A stretch of DNA of 64,000 nucleotides, from contig NC_064039.1 of NCBI RefSeq assembly GCF_932526225.1, positions 17,354,639-17,418,638 on the forward strand. Direction: 5' to 3'. Shown piece after piece: positions 1 through 9,990 of this stretch (position 1 is the first letter of the stretch; each line of letters opens with the position of its first letter). The notes beneath the pieces are model-generated. The model was not told the DNA's origin. It searched no databases and saw only the letters and a list, made by a program, of their open reading frames with translations. The stretch comes from Nematostella vectensis. Its lineage: Eukaryota > Cnidaria > Anthozoa > Actiniaria > Edwardsiidae. The translations under genes and the position numbers were made by a program.

Positions 1-3000
1 GAGTTGAAGTTGCGAGACTGTTAGTTGAGCCTGATGGGGATGGGTGTCTTGATGTGGCGTCAGCCGCCTGGTTACTTTTTCCCGGTCGATGGGTGATGGT
101 GAAGCGCCACGGGAGGGTACGCTGCTTTAACCTGAACAGACGGGAGTTGGTGATCTCATCGAGGGTGCGATCGCCGAAGATTTTGACTAGAGGCTTGTGG
201 TCGGTGACTACCACCAGGTTGTCGCAACCCTGTGTGAAGTACCGGGTTTGCTCGAGACCCCAGGCAACGGCCAGGGCCTCTCCCTCGATGGCTGCGTAAC
301 GTTGTTCGGCTGGGGAGAGGAAGCGTGAGCCAGCCAGAGTGATCCGCCATCCTCCTGGGCAGCAGTCAGGTATACCAGAGGGGCAGCTACAGTGTTGCTG
401 GAGGAGGAAATAACCAATACCTCTTCGGGACCAGTCGGGGCGAAGGCAGGTGCGCCTCTGCATGTCGTAGATTTCCACGCCCTCGCGGATTGCCTGAACT
501 ATGGCTTCTTTGGACTCTTGGAAGGCAGACTCCAGGTCAGGTGACCAGGTGAATTTGCACCGTGGGCTTAGGAATGGCTTAAACGGCGCCATGGTCTCGC
601 GCAATTGGGCGTAGTTGGCCACCTGGTTGACCAGACCGAACCAGCTTCTGATGTCTGTCGTCGATTCAGGAGTGGGGAAATCACGGATGGCATCCAGGTA
701 CTTAGGGAGTGGCTCTATGGTTGAGTCGGACACCCTAAAGCCGGCGAAGTCCACACACTTTTCGGCGAACTGAAATTTGTCGGGGTTCAGTACTATACCG
801 GACTGGCCTACGCATGTAAGGAAGTCGATGGATCGCCACCAGTGTTGTTCTAGGTCAGTATCATAGTGGATTGTGTCGTCCACACACCGCTCTTTGCGCT
901 CAAAGGCTGATAGGATAGCATCGAAACGACGGTTGTAGCCATCCCCTGACGAGAGGAATCCTTGTGGTGCCCTGGTGTAGCGCCAGCGCCCGAAGGGCGT
1001 AATGAAAGTGGTCAGGTGTCGATCTGCCTCGCGTAAGGGAACGCTGTGATAGCCGTTCCAAGCGTCGGTGACGGTCTTCCAGGTGTCCTTCGGAATTCGG
1101 CGGGCGAGGTGGAAGGGAGACTCCATGGCAAAGGTCTCGCGCTGGCAGAATTTGTTTAGTGGCGAGAGATCCACAGTCCGGCGCGGTGAGCCGTCGTGCT
1201 TCCGGGTCACAACCATGCGGTGGCACCATGTGACAGGTTCCCCGTAAGGCACTCGTTCGATGACACCAAGGGCCTCGTCCCGGAGAAGGTCGTCGTATAC
1301 CTTTTGCTGCCAGTGAAGAGGGATGGTGGCCGGGGTGTGGCACGCTCTGGGTGTGGCTGCTGGGTCTACATGTATCTCGATGGGTGGTCCGTCCATGCAC
1401 GGGAGCGCACGATGGGGGCAGGTGTTGAACGTCGAGGAGGCATACCTCTCGAGGAGCCAGTCTTTCATGCGGCCATTGTTCTCCGGGGTGCAGGGGAATG
1501 GCAGTTCCGACGGACGTTGTGGTGGCACCGTGCGCTGGGGACAATGACAGGTCGGATCAGAAGGGGTGTTTGGTGCTGTGCAGCCGCCGTTGATGGAACG
1601 GGTGGCGTTGATGGATGAGTGCGGCTCTGGTATGCTGCGGCCATGGGGGGTAGGTCGGCGGCCGTCGTGTCTTCCAACCGGGTTCGTCGGGAAGTCCGTA
1701 GATAGGAGACCGAGGTTGAGGAGGGACTCATAGGAGAGGTACATAGCTCGGACTGAGCTGCTCACGTACACCATGGAACGGCAGCACGTGGCCTCACCGT
1801 TGGGAGGAGCTGTGGAGAGTTTAGCGAAGAAAGCACCGTCGATGGCTATTGGAGACCGGTTGGCGGCCGACAAGCTGAGGTTGACCGGTTGCAGTTCATC
1901 GCGCGAGAAGCCGCATGCAAGGAACTCCTCTAGAGACCAAAGGTCGGACTGGGCACCAGTGTCGGCCACGGCTGATATCTGAGCTACGAGGTGATCGCGA
2001 GGACGGGAAGTGGCTCCCGAAGCTGATGGAGTATCGAGCGATATAGTGATGTTTGTCCGCGGATGATCACGGAGTTGAGCTCGTCGCCACTCCCCCTTGG
2101 TGAAGATATGGTGATCCAGTTTGGCGGGCTCGTTCTGTGGTCTACCACGAGAGCGAGGTACGGCTCCGGATTGTAGAGATGCGATCTGGGAGATCGGGCC
2201 TGACTCGATGGCGGACTGTTGACTTTTGGCTGGTTGTCGCCTTTTGCGCCTACGGGCTCTGTAGCAATCGATGCATACCTGATGAGGTTTGGAATTCCAG
2301 CCCCGAGATCCTTCTGAGAAGACGTGAAATGACACTTTACAATCAGGACAGGAGGCCTGTCGTGATTTCTCTGCTGCGCTTGGTGACTGGTCTGAGGGTG
2401 GCGTGTTTTTGTTACGCTGGAAGGACGACATCGCGGACAGGGTTGAAGACGGTAGGGCGTTGCGAGCCATCTCTTTACTCTCCACCGAGGCAATGACGTC
2501 ATTAATTGGGTTGGTCAAGATATCTGTAATGCCCAGAGTCTCACGCCTTATGTCTGAGTCGTAAATGCCATTTAAAAGGACGTCGCGTATGATGTGGTCG
2601 GTGTAGTCAACGGGTTGGCCACACGCACATGCTGCTGTGCATGCGCACGTTTCCGCTTTTCCCCGCACCCTGGCTGCGAATGCACGAAAGGTTTCGTCCC
2701 GTTCCTGTTTTAACTGGAGCAGCTCGGTACGGAGGACACATGTAGCGATAGGAATGACAGCTAGCGAGCGCATGGCTGCGGTCAAATCTTGCAAGGGCAA
2801 CGAGGTGGCTCCTGGGTTGGCTTTCAGTAGGCTGTCCCCGAGGTCAGGGCCGGCACACTGGAACAGTTGGAAAGGCGCCTGGGCGTCAGTGATGCCAGAT
2901 CCAGAACGGAAAACCCCCCATCGGCGCATGAATATGTTCCATTCCTCGATAGAGATCCCTATGTCCACTTTGGGTCGGTCGAGTTTCGGGCCTCGGGCCG

Positions 3001-3136
3001 GCGGTGGGGCAGAAGGAGCGGGAGGTAGTGCTTGATGTGCGAGGCCGTGGTTATTTAGTAACGCTACGGCGATTGCATCAGAGACATCCTGTGTTTTGAA
3101 GTCACAGTTGGGTACCGAACATTCGACGATCACCAT
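1..3136 (-). CDS. gag-pro-pol polyprotein (partial, open through 1045 codons)
   Basis: The frame starts at an ATG at 3136 and stays open to base 2; an in-frame TAA lies about 55 bases upstream of this ATG. Residues 6-34 contain C-x4-C-x18-H-x3-H, a C2H2-finger-like motif at the Gag N-terminus. A gag-like region follows. Two CxxC pairs (CPDC 263-266 and CIDC 288-291) sit before an arginine/lysine-rich stretch and may form a nucleic-acid-binding zinc knuckle. The aspartic protease motif VADTGAQSDLW has its Asp at 392. The reverse transcriptase has CVDD at 751-754 in place of the usual YxDD; both catalytic Asp residues are kept. RNase H follows with Asp 901 in RPDWSRRG, then IEGEALAV, VVTDHKPL and DATSR. 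Integrase lies beyond the window. Gag and Pol are in one frame, with no frameshift or stop between them. It would act in a cytoplasmic particle to copy the element's RNA. Confidence 0.9.
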   Translation of the reverse strand, partial: MVIVECSVPNCDFKTQDVSDAIAVALLNNHGLAHQALPPAPSAPPPARGPKLDRPKVDIGISIEEWNIFMRRWGVFRSGSGITDAQAPFQLFQCAGPDLGDSLLKANPGATSLPLQDLTAAMRSLAVIPIATCVLRTELLQLKQERDETFRAFAARVRGKAETCACTAACACGQPVDYTDHIIRDVLLNGIYDSDIRRETLGITDILTNPINDVIASVESKEMARNALPSSTLSAMSSFQRNKNTPPSDQSPSAAEKSRQASCPDCKVSFHVFSEGSRGWNSKPHQVCIDCYRARRRKRRQPAKSQQSAIESGPISQIASLQSGAVPRSRGRPQNEPAKLDHHIFTKGEWRRAQLRDHPRTNITISLDTPSASGATSRPRDHLVAQISAVADTGAQSDLWSLEEFLACGFSRDELQPVNLSLSAANRSPIAIDGAFFAKLSTAPPNGEATCCRSMVYVSSSVRAMYLSYESLLNLGLLSTDFPTNPVGRHDGRRPTPHGRSIPEPHSSINATRSINGGCTAPNTPSDPTCHCPQRTVPPQRPSELPFPCTPENNGRMKDWLLERYASSTFNTCPHRALPCMDGPPIEIHVDPAATPRACHTPATIPLHWQQKVYDDLLRDEALGVIERVPYGEPVTWCHRMVVTRKHDGSPRRTVDLSPLNKFCQRETFAMESPFHLARRIPKDTWKTVTDAWNGYHSVPLREADRHLTTFITPFGRWRYTRAPQGFLSSGDGYNRRFDAILSAFERKERCVDDTIHYDTDLEQHWWRSIDFLTCVGQSGIVLNPDKFQFAEKCVDFAGFRVSDSTIEPLPKYLDAIRDFPTPESTTDIRSWFGLVNQVANYAQLRETMAPFKPFLSPRCKFTWSPDLESAFQESKEAIVQAIREGVEIYDMQRRTCLRPDWSRRGIGYFLLQQHCSCPSGIPDCCPGGWRITLAGSRFLSPAEQRYAAIEGEALAVAWGLEQTRYFTQGCDNLVVVTDHKPLVKIFGDRTLDEITNSRLFRLKQRTLPWRFTITHRPGKSNQAADATSRHPSPSGSTNSLATST

Positions 3137-3159
3137 GATAATGATTTCCTCATGAAGAA

Positions 3160-3396
3160 AATACTCCTCGATGTTCAATTGGTTTTATTGACAAAGATGA
3201 GGAAGTCCTATGGCAATACAATAAATCAAGGATTATTATTAAACTGAGGATTACAAATAACGGTAACTAGGATATAACAAATGAACGCGTAGGACTTACA
3301 TGAATAATGTTCAAAACAAGATGGCCGGCTGCTCTCTCCTGAGCCGGTCAGCGGTCTTACATAAGACCTAGGCCCTAGCGGCCAGCGTCACACACT
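3160..3396 (-). repeat. probable 5' LTR of retrotransposon 1 (ends approximate)
   Basis: On the minus strand the block starts TGTGTGACGCTGG near 3396. It carries an AATAAA polyadenylation signal near 3186, about 50 bases before the polyprotein ATG. The position upstream of the open frame and the TG start fit an LTR, but the partner LTR is off the window, so neither end is proven. Between this block and the ATG there is a short imperfect palindrome around TCATGA (about 3148-3163). Confidence 0.55.
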
Positions 3397-3399
3397 CTT

Positions 3400-3627
3400 C
3401 AGATAGCAAGAGGGGCACTATGATTTGAAGCTGTGTATCATTTTTGATCTCTATGTCAAATATCTTTCAATATCAGGGCTGCATCACAAACATTAGTATA
3501 CTGCCCTGTGATCAGTTGATTCTAGGCCATGAAGCAGCATTTGAACAGTAGAGACAATATAATAATTCTGTTGTAGGCTTTATTCATGATATTTCAAAAT
3601 TAAGAAAATATATGCAAATGTCTTACT
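3400..3627. repeat. segment A, part 1 (paralogous to 17245-17420)
   Basis: This non-coding stretch aligns by eye with the first part of segment B. Shared strings include AAGAGGGGCA, CAAATATCTT, GATCAGTTGATTC and GGCCATGAAGCA, in the same order. It lies between the LTR of retrotransposon 1 and the 2.5-kb insert. No gene is visible in it. Confidence 0.7.
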
Positions 3628-3746
3628 TTATAGCGGAGCCAAGCGCGGCCGCAGGCCGCGCGCGTAGCCCCATAGGCATAGAAATATGGTATAGGTATGC
3701 GACTTGGTTTTTGTGGTTATCGCGCGGGTACCCTGTGGTGTCACTC

Positions 3747-3777
3747 GCCAGCCAGCCAGCCAGCCAGTCAGTCAGCC
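3747..3777. repeat. (CAGC)n / (CAGT)n microsatellite
   Basis: GCCA is repeated about five times and then changes to GTCA/GTCAG. It lies in the GC-rich head of the 2.5-kb insert. Confidence 0.9.
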
Positions 3778-4734
3778 GCGCGACTCCCAGGCCCCACTCG
3801 GCCCCGAAATGGCGACTAAATACAAGCACGGAGCAAGGAAAAAAGTTCTTGTGGATTATGCGATGATTATTTATTTTGCCTCAAATTTTGTGACTTAAGG
3901 ATAAAGTCAACTAGAGGAGATCTACTAACATTCATTCACGCCAAGATTTATCTGGTTTTAGCTAGTAAATTTAAGCAAGTAACAGTTTACATTAAAAAGC
4001 GAACAGAACCACAAGAAAGCGACCAAAAAAAACAAACAAAAAAAAAACAATGCAAGGTGAGTTTCGGACGACGATTTGTATTGTCTATTGAGGATATGAC
4101 AGTTATTAGGCTTTTTGTTGTCCTTTTTGTATGCTTTGATAATGCGAGTACTTAACTTAGTAATCAAATTATTTGAGCATAACAGGTTTTGTTTTGACAT
4201 TCTTCGTTTTATCTATATTCTTGATTGTGTTGAATAAAATAAAATACAACAAAAACTGGAATTCGTCTTTAATAAGACTTCTTCAGGGCAGATTGATTGT
4301 GTTGAGATATTTCATAAAGGCTAACCAATATCGTGTTGCATTTGTCTAATACTGCTAAAGAAGACCGTTCTTGTCTTTATATCCTGTGCTCTTAGTCCTA
4401 AGAAGATACATATCCTTAGAAGATACAGCAGCTTTTTCAACTTACAAGAGAAATTTTCCTTACCGAGGATAAAAAAAACCCTATTTTCAATATGTATTGT
4501 TGTTATTGTCTGCATCTTGCATCTCATGTGTTTATTTTTTTTTCAAATAGTTGTGGAAAATTAGTTAGATTATAAATGGCTTGATAAAAAGATTGTTTTG
4601 AAAGAAATAATAAATAATTGTTTTCACTCTTTTATGAACCAGGAACTACCTGAGGGCCAAGATGAATGCTAAAGACTGGAAGACATGAGAATTAAAAATC
4701 ATGTCTTGAAGAGAACAGTAGGATGTTCTTATTC

Positions 4735-4938
4735 ACTAGTCATTTGATACCCCCACACCCATGGTCCCAGGGAAGGGTGGGGGCTTAAACTTTAATAAAA
4801 GCCTGTTTCCAAGTTAAGAGTCAAAAACAGTCAATACCACCACCCCTCTTGACATATTCTGGTTAAAAAGTGGTCTAAAACCCCACATTAACCCCTGACT
4901 TCTGCGGGACCATAAGGGAGGGGGCGCAAATGACTAGT
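4735..4938. mobile_element. MITE-like 204-bp element with imperfect terminal inverted repeats
   Basis: The left end ACTAGTCATTTG and the right end CAAATGACTAGT are inverted copies. The match continues inward for about 45 bases, including CCCCCACACCCATGGTCCC against the inverted complement of GGGACCATAAGGGAGGGGG. The interior has no reading frame. No clear target duplication was found, so its class is open. It lies inside the 2.5-kb insert. Confidence 0.6.
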
Positions 4939-5126
4939 TCATTACTATGTGATTCAGCAGTACACACTCATAGGTTTTTTTAGAACAAGATACTTATATA
5001 ATATAAAACTAAAAACAAACTTTTGCTTTTTAAATAATAAATCTGTAAAGAAAACAGTTTTCTATCAACCTAAAGATAATGGGAAAGGGGATATTTTAGA
5101 AAAGTACTGAATATAATTATCACATT

Positions 5127-5276
5127 ATTGTTATTATATTTTCTTTTCAAACATTTAAGGAAGAGTCATATTTCTTCCTTTTTCTTTTTTAGGGCAATGT
5201 TAGGGCATTGTTATTATATTTTCTTTTCAAACATTTAAGGAAGAGTCATATTTCTTCCTTTTTCTTTTTTAGGGCA
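5127..5276. repeat. 80-bp tandem duplication (nearly two copies)
   Basis: ATTGTTATTATATTTTCTTT starts at 5127 and again at 5207. The copies look identical until the second ends near 5276. The surrounding AT-rich sequence has no gene. Confidence 0.95.
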
Positions 5277-6178
5277 AGATACTTAAACTTTATAACACTA
5301 GCAACAACCTTGTTCTTTTTCAATAATAGAATTATGTTCACATAGCTTGGATAGCAAAGACATGGCCTCTTTAGAGGCCTGTAGTGGTGAAAGGGTTAAG
5401 ATAATGGGAAAGGGGAAATGTCAAGAAATGCTCAATCAAATTATTTTCAGTACTGTTATATTTTTTTCACCAAACCTTTCAAGTTGAGTCAATTCACTTT
5501 ATATCTCCTCTTCCGTCGATTATTTTTTAGTCAATTGGTATTCTTTGATTCATCTCTACCCCAAACATAGATCAATAAAAGGGTTTGGTTTGAAATTAGA
5601 AGTTAGCATTTTCAATCTGTTTTTTTTTCATTGCATTCATTTGGGAGTAGGCCACCACCAACAAGGCCACTATATGGTAAAGTGGGGTGCACCAATATGT
5701 AATGCATGAAAGGAGATATATTTTTGGATTTTAATTTCCTGACATTTTTCTGAATATTCGGTCCAATGAAGGAGAGAATCGCCACTAAATCAATACATAA
5801 AAATCACAGTATGGCATCTAAACAGTCTAAATATATTATTTTAAATTTTTGGAATGCTGTTACATCCATGACATTTTCTGCACAACGGCAAAACTTGTGG
5901 GAGTATTGTTTTGATTAAAACAAAGATATTCATAATGGAACTTCTATGATGGGACATAAGAATTTACCATTAGACTCTTGACAACTTTGACAGCCATACC
6001 CACACCAGGAATTGTGTTTGTTAACTTTGAGGTACTGCATAATTTAAATTATTGAATAAGGCCTGGATCCATTTGGTTGGTACAATAAATAAATCTCAGT
6101 AGAGAGCAGGATCCTAGATCCCCCAATAATACCTTTGATCAGTCAACACAAAAGGTGTTTATGCTGGCTCCGCTTTTA

Positions 6179-6505
6179 GGCAGTGCCTAAATCTATATAT
6201 TTTGACATAGTATTTCACCACACTTCCCGATGACATAGTTGGTGAGTTTATCCACTTCATGGCACTGCAAAATGCTTTGCGGGCCAAACAAAAGACTACC
6301 AAAACGAACACGTTCCTTTCGTTTTTTTAGATAAAATCGACTTAGTGAATAGATAAATTCATCGTACCGGCTCCCTGGGATCTAATCGAAAACAATTTTA
6401 ACGGACTGAAGGGTTGAGTTGCTTTAAAGGAGCTTCAGCGAGAATACATCAGTTTGTTGATATACTTGAGGTTCGCAAATTGTCCTTCTGTGTCGTTGAG
6501 GTTTC
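6179..6505. repeat. segment A, part 2 (paralogous to about 17438-17803)
   Basis: It aligns with segment B through TTTTGACATAGTATTTCACC, the CTTTGCGGG/AAACGAACAC stretch, CTTAGTGAATAGATAAATTCAT and TGTGTCGTTGAGGTTTC. It ends at the insertion point of retrotransposon 2. No gene is visible. Confidence 0.75.
6501..6505. repeat. target-site duplication, left (GTTTC)
   Basis: GTTTC precedes the 5' LTR and recurs directly after the 3' LTR at 10880-10884. The paralogous empty site near 17799-17805 has a single GTTTC, which confirms the insertion. Confidence 0.92.
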
Positions 6506-6602
6506 TGTAATATCCTAGCGCCCTTGCACACTCATACCGCTGACCAATAAAACTGAGTTGACATCCAAGATGGCGTCCCCCATGTAGCGTCCGGTTATTT
6601 CA
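6506..6602 (+). repeat. 5' LTR of retrotransposon 2 (97 bp)
   Basis: It begins TGTAATATCC and ends TTATTTCA, the usual TG...CA ends. It contains CCAATAAAACTG, a possible polyadenylation signal. It is unusually short for a Ty3/gypsy LTR. Confidence 0.95.
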
Positions 6603-6603
6603 G

Positions 6604-6613
6604 TGGCGACGAG
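6604..6613 (+). promoter_or_regulatory. primer-binding-site-like motif TGGCGACGAG
   Basis: TGGCGACGAG starts two bases after the 5' LTR, where a tRNA primer would anneal. The same motif follows the 5' LTR of retrotransposon 3 at 13008. The priming tRNA was not identified. Confidence 0.65.
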
Positions 6614-6769
6614 AGGAAAAACAACGGAGAAAACCGCGTGGGAAGATCGGGAAATCAGACAGAAATCAGCAAGAGTCGTGGAAGAAGCCTAGAGAGAAGA
6701 AAATAGAGCTCCAGCGGGAGAATTTAGCGAGAAAATCGAAGAAAACGACGAATTCTGTCACGTGTCGAA

Positions 6770-7421
6770 ATGGGAGAGAACGAGCAACCTCGCGAAATCA
6801 GGGTTTTGACGAGTGGTAAGTTCCTCAGAATCCAACCCTTCAGCATCCCGACGAATCAGTTGGAGATTGGAAGAGCCTGGAAGGAATGGCTTGAAGATTT
6901 TGAAGAGGAGGTCGAGTATTTTGAAATCAAAACAACCGAAGATAAAGTGAGAGCGATGAAGATTTATGGAGGGCCTGAGATCAAGAAACTAGCAAGAAAC
7001 TTACCAGAGCCGACGCCAAGCGCGGATGACAACGACTTCACGAGAATGAAGACGAAACTTAACAACCATTTCCTGCCGAAGAAGAACAAACACCACGCAA
7101 GATACACGTTCAACAAACAAAAGATGGAAACGAACGAGAGTATTGTCACATATGCAGCCAGAACGAGATACCAAGCCAAGGAGTGAGAGTTCGGTACTCA
7201 AGAAGATGAGAGGATTCTAGAGCACCTCATCCAGACGATCTCAGATGGAGATTTAGTCAAGAGAGCCATAGAGAATAGATGGAATTTGACCGAATTCATA
7301 GAAAATGCTGGCCAGAAGGAGGAGATTAATAAGCAGGTGAATGACATGAAAGAAGATTTCAAAGTGGCCAAGATCCAAACACAAAAGAAGCCCCAAGCCA
7401 AGAAACCCGAAGAAGAACAGG
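6770..7421 (+). pseudogene. gag (N-terminal and middle part) of retrotransposon 2
   Basis: The frame starts at an ATG at 6770 (MGENEQPREIR). It encodes a gag-like region rich in charged residues, with a WKEWLEDFEEEVEYFEI block early on. A TGA at 7184-7186 interrupts it, and the same frame then continues (EFGTQEDERILEHLIQTI). Near 7420 the coding phase changes, and the zinc-knuckle part continues in the frame of the protease. With one stop and one phase change it cannot make full Gag. Confidence 0.85.
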
Positions 7422-8880
7422 CACAAGTGTGGCTATTGTGGGAAGACTGGTGCACACAAGCCGGGGAAAGACCGCCAAGCCTATGGGAAACAATGCCTAA
7501 AATGCGGCAAGTACAACCACTTCGCAGTTTGTTGCAAGTCAGAAGGTGGAACAGAAGACAAGCATAGAAGAAGATTCAAACGTATCCATCAAGTCAGTCA
7601 TGAACCAGAGCACGAAGATTCCAGCAGTGGATCGGATAGTGGGTACCTGGAGTTAACTTCCAAGCACCTATCCCATGTGAAGATAGTGACATCAGGCAAG
7701 CCCAAGGGTACAGTTTTGGTTAGACTTGGAGACGTGGATGCGCAGGTTGAACCAGACAGCGGCGCCAGCGTCAATGTAATGGACGAATACCAGTACAAGG
7801 CACTTTCCCACCGCTCTGACGAGATTGGAGATCTGACAGACTGCAGAGAAAAGCTGAAGACCATCCAGACAAGCCTTCAGGTGAAAGGAGAGTTTGAAGT
7901 CATCATACGAAACAAAAACCGAGGTACAAAGACTCGCTTTGTGGTGATAAGGGGAAGAATGGATTCGACGCCACTCATAGGAAAGGAGACATTGAACGAG
8001 CTTGGAATGCTGAAGATCGATCCAGAAGGGTGTATCATAAAACCCAATGATCTAAGAATCAAAACGGTAAAGCAAACAACGAAGAGTGAAAAAATTGCCA
8101 AGCAATTCGAGAAGGTCTTTGACGGCATTGGCTGCTTCCAGGACAAGACAGGCGAGCCGATTGAGTTCAAGCTGGAGATGGACCCAGAAGCAACTCCAGT
8201 GGCACAGTGATCAAGGAATGTTGCCTACTACCTGCAACAACCCCTCAAGAAATGGCTCGATCAGGGAGTTGAACAAGGCATATTTGAACCGGTGCCAGAG
8301 GGAGACACCATCACCTGGTATTCGCCATTAGTCGGTCAGCCCAAACCGAAGTACACAAAGACAGACAAGGAGAAGCTAAAACCACAAATGATCAGAGCAA
8401 GCATAGACATGAGGGTACCAAACTTATCAATGAAGAGAAGCCGCTGCATTCAAGCCCCGATAGTGGAAGATTTCACCCATAAGCTCCGTGACTGCAAGAT
8501 ATTCTCCAAGCTAGATCTACGGCAAGGATACCACCAGCTGACTCTGGACGAAGAGACCAGGAAGGTAGCGACATTCAGCACGCCATGGGGAAACTTCAGA
8601 CCCCGAAGACTTGTCTTTGGCGCCAAGTCCTCACAAGATGTATTTGACAAAGCAATGTTCAAGGTATTCGGAGACATCCCCAACTACATCAATCAGCGAG
8701 ACGATATCCTGATTGGAGGCAGAGGTGAAGCAGAACACGCTGAGACGCTGAGAACAGTCCTCCAGAGAGCAAAGGATCACGGGATAACATTCAACGGGGA
8801 GAAGTGCGAATTTGAGAAGCAAGAGATTGAGTTCTTTGGACATGTTTTCACCAACAAAGGGCTCAGACGCCGGACAAAGT
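7422..8880 (+). pseudogene. zinc knuckle, protease and reverse transcriptase of retrotransposon 2
   Basis: This frame begins with two cysteine/histidine knuckles, the second CLKCGKYNHFAVCC. The aspartic protease motif PDSGAS lies at about 7752-7769. A TGA at 8208-8210 falls between protease and RT; the same frame resumes afterwards. RT motifs include KLDLRQGYHQLTLDE, LVFGAKSSQ and, at 8694-8705, QRDD in the YxDD position. Near 8868 a one-base phase change throws the frame into a stop at 8878-8880. Family membership is clear; activity is not possible as written. Confidence 0.9.
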
Positions 8881-9990
8881 GAGAGCAGTAAAGGAGAGCG
8901 AGAGACCTGAGGACGAGGAGGCGGTGGGAAGCTTTCTCGGAATGGCGGGGAATGCAACCTGTATTCATCAACCGCACGATGACCGACACCGAGAAGAGAT
9001 ACAGCAAGACATAGAAGGATGCACTAGCGATCAAGTGGGCCAAAGAGAGGCAGAGGATCTATCTGCTAGGTGCACCAAGATTCAGAATCGTGACCGCACA
9101 CAAACCCCTACTACCCATGTTCAACAAGGGACAAAGACTGCGAAGATGCCCCCACGAATAGAGAAATGGGTGATGCAAATGCAAGACGTCGACTTCGAGC
9201 TGATCTACGAAGCAGGGAAGGACGAGCAAGATCCACTAGATTACCTTTCCAGGGACCCCCTCTCGGAGACTGGGGACGACAGCACAGAGAAGATCATCAA
9301 GTGGACCGTCGATGCTGACCACGCAGTTGTGCTTAAGAGAATCAGGGAAGAGACACTGAAAGACAAGACATCGCAGAAGTTGGCAGAGAGAATAGCAAGA
9401 TGTGACTGGGAGAAGTTCAGAAGAGATAAGGACATACAGCCATACTACCAAGTGAGGCAAGAACTCTCAGTTGCTGAAGGACTAATATTCCGGGAAGAAA
9501 GAATCGTGCTTCCTGAAGTACTGCAGAGAAAGATCGTCAAGATCGGACACAAACTGGGACACTTAGGCAAGACAAAGACCAAGCAAATGCTCAGAGAAAA
9601 GTATTGGTTCCCAAACATGAACAGCATGATAGATACAGCAGTCCAGCAGTGCTTCAATTGCCAAGTAGCAACCAAAAGCCACAAGGAAGAACCTATCAAG
9701 CCAACCCAAATCCCTAGTAAACCTTGGGAGACCATCTCAACAGATTTCGGTGGACCGTACCCAGACGGACACTACAACCTCGTTGTTATTGATAAGAGGA
9801 GCAGATATCCAGTTGTGGAAAGAGTGCCAAGCACAAGCCTGGGACCAGTCAAGGAAAGGATGAAGAACATCTTTGCAACATATGGCACACCCAAGAGGGT
9901 AGAGAGTGACAATGGACCACCATTCCATTCCGGGGCCTATGAAGAGTTCGCAAAGGAAGAAGGATTTGATCGGGAAGGACAAGTACGGAC
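8879..9990 (+). pseudogene. RNase H remnant and integrase N-terminal/core part of retrotransposon 2
   Basis: After the phase change the frame is open for nearly 400 codons. The RT thumb end (AVGSFLGMAGN) joins very soon to YEAGKDEQDPLDYLSRDPL, the end of an RNase H/connection region, so most of RNase H appears deleted. The integrase HHCC zinc-binding region follows (GHKLGHLG and QCFNCQ). The catalytic core keeps STDFGGPYPDG and ESDNGPPFHSG, the first two Asp of the DDE triad. Soon after EEFAKEEGFD the sequence moves into another phase without the expected Glu-containing block. Confidence 0.88.

Larger units (their letters stand above)
1..3396 (-). mobile_element. Ty3/gypsy-type LTR retrotransposon 1, 5' part, runs off left edge
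   Basis: Read on the minus strand, this stretch gives an LTR-like leader and then one uninterrupted gag-protease-RT-RNase H reading frame. Integrase and the 3' LTR would lie to the left of base 1 and are not visible. The right boundary is placed near 3396, where the minus strand reads TGTGTGACGCTGG. Immediately beyond it, sequence resembling 17245-17400 begins, so host DNA resumes there. No target duplication can be checked because the other end is outside the window. The order PR-RT-RNase H and the RNase H motifs indicate a Ty3/gypsy-type element. The fully open frame suggests a recent insertion (inference). Confidence 0.9.
3632..6174. mobile_element. 2.5-kb insert with short inverted ends, no transposase seen
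   Basis: The block begins AGCGGAGCCA and ends with its exact reverse complement TGGCTCCGCT. TTTA stands just outside on both sides (3627-3630, with one extra T, and 6175-6178), a possible target duplication. Segment B lacks this block at the equivalent place, near 17425, which supports insertion. The first 250 bases are GC-rich; the rest is AT-rich. No reading frame resembling a transposase is present, so this is a non-autonomous DNA transposon candidate or a composite. A 204-bp inverted-repeat element and an 80-bp duplication lie inside it. Confidence 0.5.

Noticed and set aside
900-1544. A 214-codon minus-strand frame
   Set aside because: It is the wrong phase over the RT region; the real polyprotein frame is open throughout and carries the RT motifs.
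1984-2502. A 172-codon minus-strand frame
   Set aside because: It is an out-of-phase shadow of the gag/protease part of the polyprotein.
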